DNA of 64,000 nt from NCBI GenBank assembly GCA_045543555.1, contig JAZQMQ010000024.1, positions 62,001 to 126,000 of the forward strand, read 5' to 3'. Source of the DNA: Colimorpha_A sp045543555. GTDB lineage: Bacteria; Bacillota; Clostridia; Oscillospirales; CAG-272. The translations under genes were made by a program, and so were the position numbers. This document shows, piece after piece, positions 62,922 to 64,000 of the stretch. Positions within the stretch are counted from its first letter, which is position 1. The number at the start of each line of letters is the position of its first letter. Below the pieces are notes generated by a model. It did not search any database. It was not told the DNA's origin and worked only from the letters and a program-made list of their open reading frames with translations.

Positions 62922-62950
62922 TTGACAAATCGTCAAATATAATGTATGAT
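62922..62950 (+). promoter_or_regulatory. Sigma-A type promoter for rsmE
   Basis: TTGACA (62922-62927) and TATGAT (62945-62950), 17 bases apart. Confidence 0.7.
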
Positions 62951-63026
62951 AATTAAAAAGGCGGATTATGAGTGTTAAAACGTGTTATTTTGTCATAATC
63001 GCTGTCTGAATTTGGAGATTCATGAG

Positions 63027-63758
63027 ATGCAGAGGTTCTTTCTTTCAAATAATGCCTTTGACGGTAAGGTCTTTGTAATAACCGGTGATGATGCATTTCA
63101 TATATCACGTTCGTTGCGTATGCGCATAGGAGACGAAATGTCTATCAGCATTTCGGACGGAAGAATATTCGATTGTGTATTAACTTCTTTTACCTCAGAC
63201 ACCGTAACTGCCGAGGTTGTGTCGGTTTCTCAATGCCAAACAGAGAGCCCTTGTCGAATACACATCTATCAAGCTCTTCCAAAGTCGGACAAGCTTGAAA
63301 CAGTAATACAAAAGTCGGTTGAGTGCGGAGCTTATTCTATTACGCCTTTCATCAGTTCAAGATGTATTGCAAAAGAAAGCGGATCGTTTGAGAAAAAGCT
63401 TGTAAGATATAACCGCATCTCCCTTGAAGCCGCAAAGCAATGCGGAAGAGGTATTGTTCCGGAGGTCAGACCCATCTTGTCGTTTGATAAGATGCTTGCC
63501 GAAGCATCGAGGTCTGAACTGTCGCTGTTTTGCTACGAAGCGGACGGAACAAAGCCAATAAATAATATCTTAAAACCTGATGTGCGTGAAATATCGGTAA
63601 TCGTAGGCTCTGAGGGTGGTTTCTCTGATGAGGAAGCTACATTGGCAAAAAATAAAGGGCTTACACTTTGCGGTCTTGGGAAAAGAATATTAAGATGTGA
63701 AACCGCGCCGCTTTTTGTTCTTTCGTGTCTTTCGTTCTATTATGAACTTGGCATATAA
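63027..63758 (+). CDS. rsmE: 16S rRNA (uracil(1498)-N(3))-methyltransferase
   Basis: RsmE methylates U1498 of 16S rRNA. The ATG at 63027 begins with the typical MQRFF and follows GGAG at 63014-63017, so an earlier ATG at 62982 is not preferred. The 243-residue protein has a PUA-like N-domain and a SPOUT knot with VIVGSEGGFSDEE (about 192) and LGKRILRCETAP (about 220). It is the first gene of a new unit. In many Clostridia rsmE follows prmA, which is absent here. Confidence 0.94.
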   Translation: MQRFFLSNNAFDGKVFVITGDDAFHISRSLRMRIGDEMSISISDGRIFDCVLTSFTSDTVTAEVVSVSQCQTESPCRIHIYQALPKSDKLETVIQKSVECGAYSITPFISSRCIAKESGSFEKKLVRYNRISLEAAKQCGRGIVPEVRPILSFDKMLAEASRSELSLFCYEADGTKPINNILKPDVREISVIVGSEGGFSDEEATLAKNKGLTLCGLGKRILRCETAPLFVLSCLSFYYELGI

Positions 63759-63793
63759 ATATTATTAATTATTATTTTTTGGAGGTTTGATCC

Positions 63794-64000
63794 ATGTCCA
63801 ATCGTTTGTTCCAGGGTATTATTCATCAAATGAAAGATTCAGTTGACCGTGTAATAGGAGTTATCGACGAAAACGGTATGATCATATCCTGCAGCGATCT
63901 AACCAAAATAGGAGGAACGAGACAAGGAATCCGCGACGAGCTCTCTTATTCGTCTGAGATCGTAATGTCCGGCGGATATACTTATCGTCCCATCGGTTCG
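63794..64000 (+). CDS. Probable regulator with sensory N-terminus, PucR/CdaR-like (C-terminus outside window)
   Basis: An ATG at 63794, seven bases after GGAGGT (63781-63786), starts a frame of 69 codons that runs off the right edge. The product begins MSNRLFQGIIHQMKDSVDRVIGV, shown here only in outline, with IDENGMIISCSDL typical of the N-terminal sensory part of CdaR/PucR-like regulators that end in an HTH. The HTH lies outside the window, so the call rests on the N-terminal pattern alone. Confidence 0.45.
   Translation, partial: MSNRLFQGIIHQMKDSVDRVIGVIDENGMIISCSDLTKIGGTRQGIRDELSYSSEIVMSGGYTYRPIGS

Overview
The window reads as a chromosomal segment of an anaerobic, low-GC Firmicute of class Clostridia, probably an Oscillospirales-like gut lineage. 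The evidence is strong AGGAGG-type ribosome binding sites with frequent GTG and TTG starts, consensus TTGACA-N17-TATAAT promoters, a Clostridia-type IspH-ribosomal protein S1 fusion, a group II ECF transporter core, WhiA, a SpoIID/LytB-domain protein, a parC-like topoisomerase subunit and a TsaD-like M22 paralogue. Species cannot be named from the sequence.

Layout. 1-1420 (minus) is the start of a YfhO-type membrane protein that runs off the window. 1540-8031 (plus) holds ruvC-ruvA-ruvB, a SAM methyltransferase, ecfA1-ecfA2-ecfT and truA. 8064-15378 (plus) holds a membrane-anchored propeller-like protein, a CvpA-family protein, a Clp ATPase with an N-terminal zinc finger in place of the usual N domain, and a full-length P-type ATPase homologue whose catalytic motifs are all lost. 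15433-17043 (minus) holds a phosphoribosyltransferase and a broken PHP-domain gene. 17213-28790 (plus) holds an oxidoreductase, coaE, an M18 aminopeptidase, prfA, a Sua5-type synthase, a parC-like gene, a secreted protein, a SpoIID-domain protein and a decayed gpsA. 28833-30341 (minus) holds a four-helix membrane protein and an M23 peptidase. 30479-45441 (plus) is a long housekeeping run: nusB, M22 protein, xseA, xseB, ispA, tlyA, nadK, argR, recN, tyrS, murB, whiA, a sugar isomerase and dnaE. A PBP1A-type synthase (plus), ppa (minus) and a MATE exporter (plus) follow, then a 1209-residue surface protein (minus).

54014-57833 is the accessory stretch: a tRNA-Leu(GAG), remnants of a mobile element (including a ParB-domain fragment), a short promoter-to-terminator unit, an orphan protein, a glycosidase fragment, an exonuclease and a small surface protein with an N-terminal poly-A frameshift. 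hisS (minus), cmk-plsC-ispH/rpsA, rsmE and the start of a probable regulator close the window.

Most genes are core DNA repair, translation, cofactor, isoprenoid and cell wall functions in tight, often overlapping operons. The less ordinary content is the inactive P-type ATPase next to the zinc-finger Clp ATPase, several gene ruins that carry premature stops beside intact neighbours, and the remnants downstream of the tRNA.
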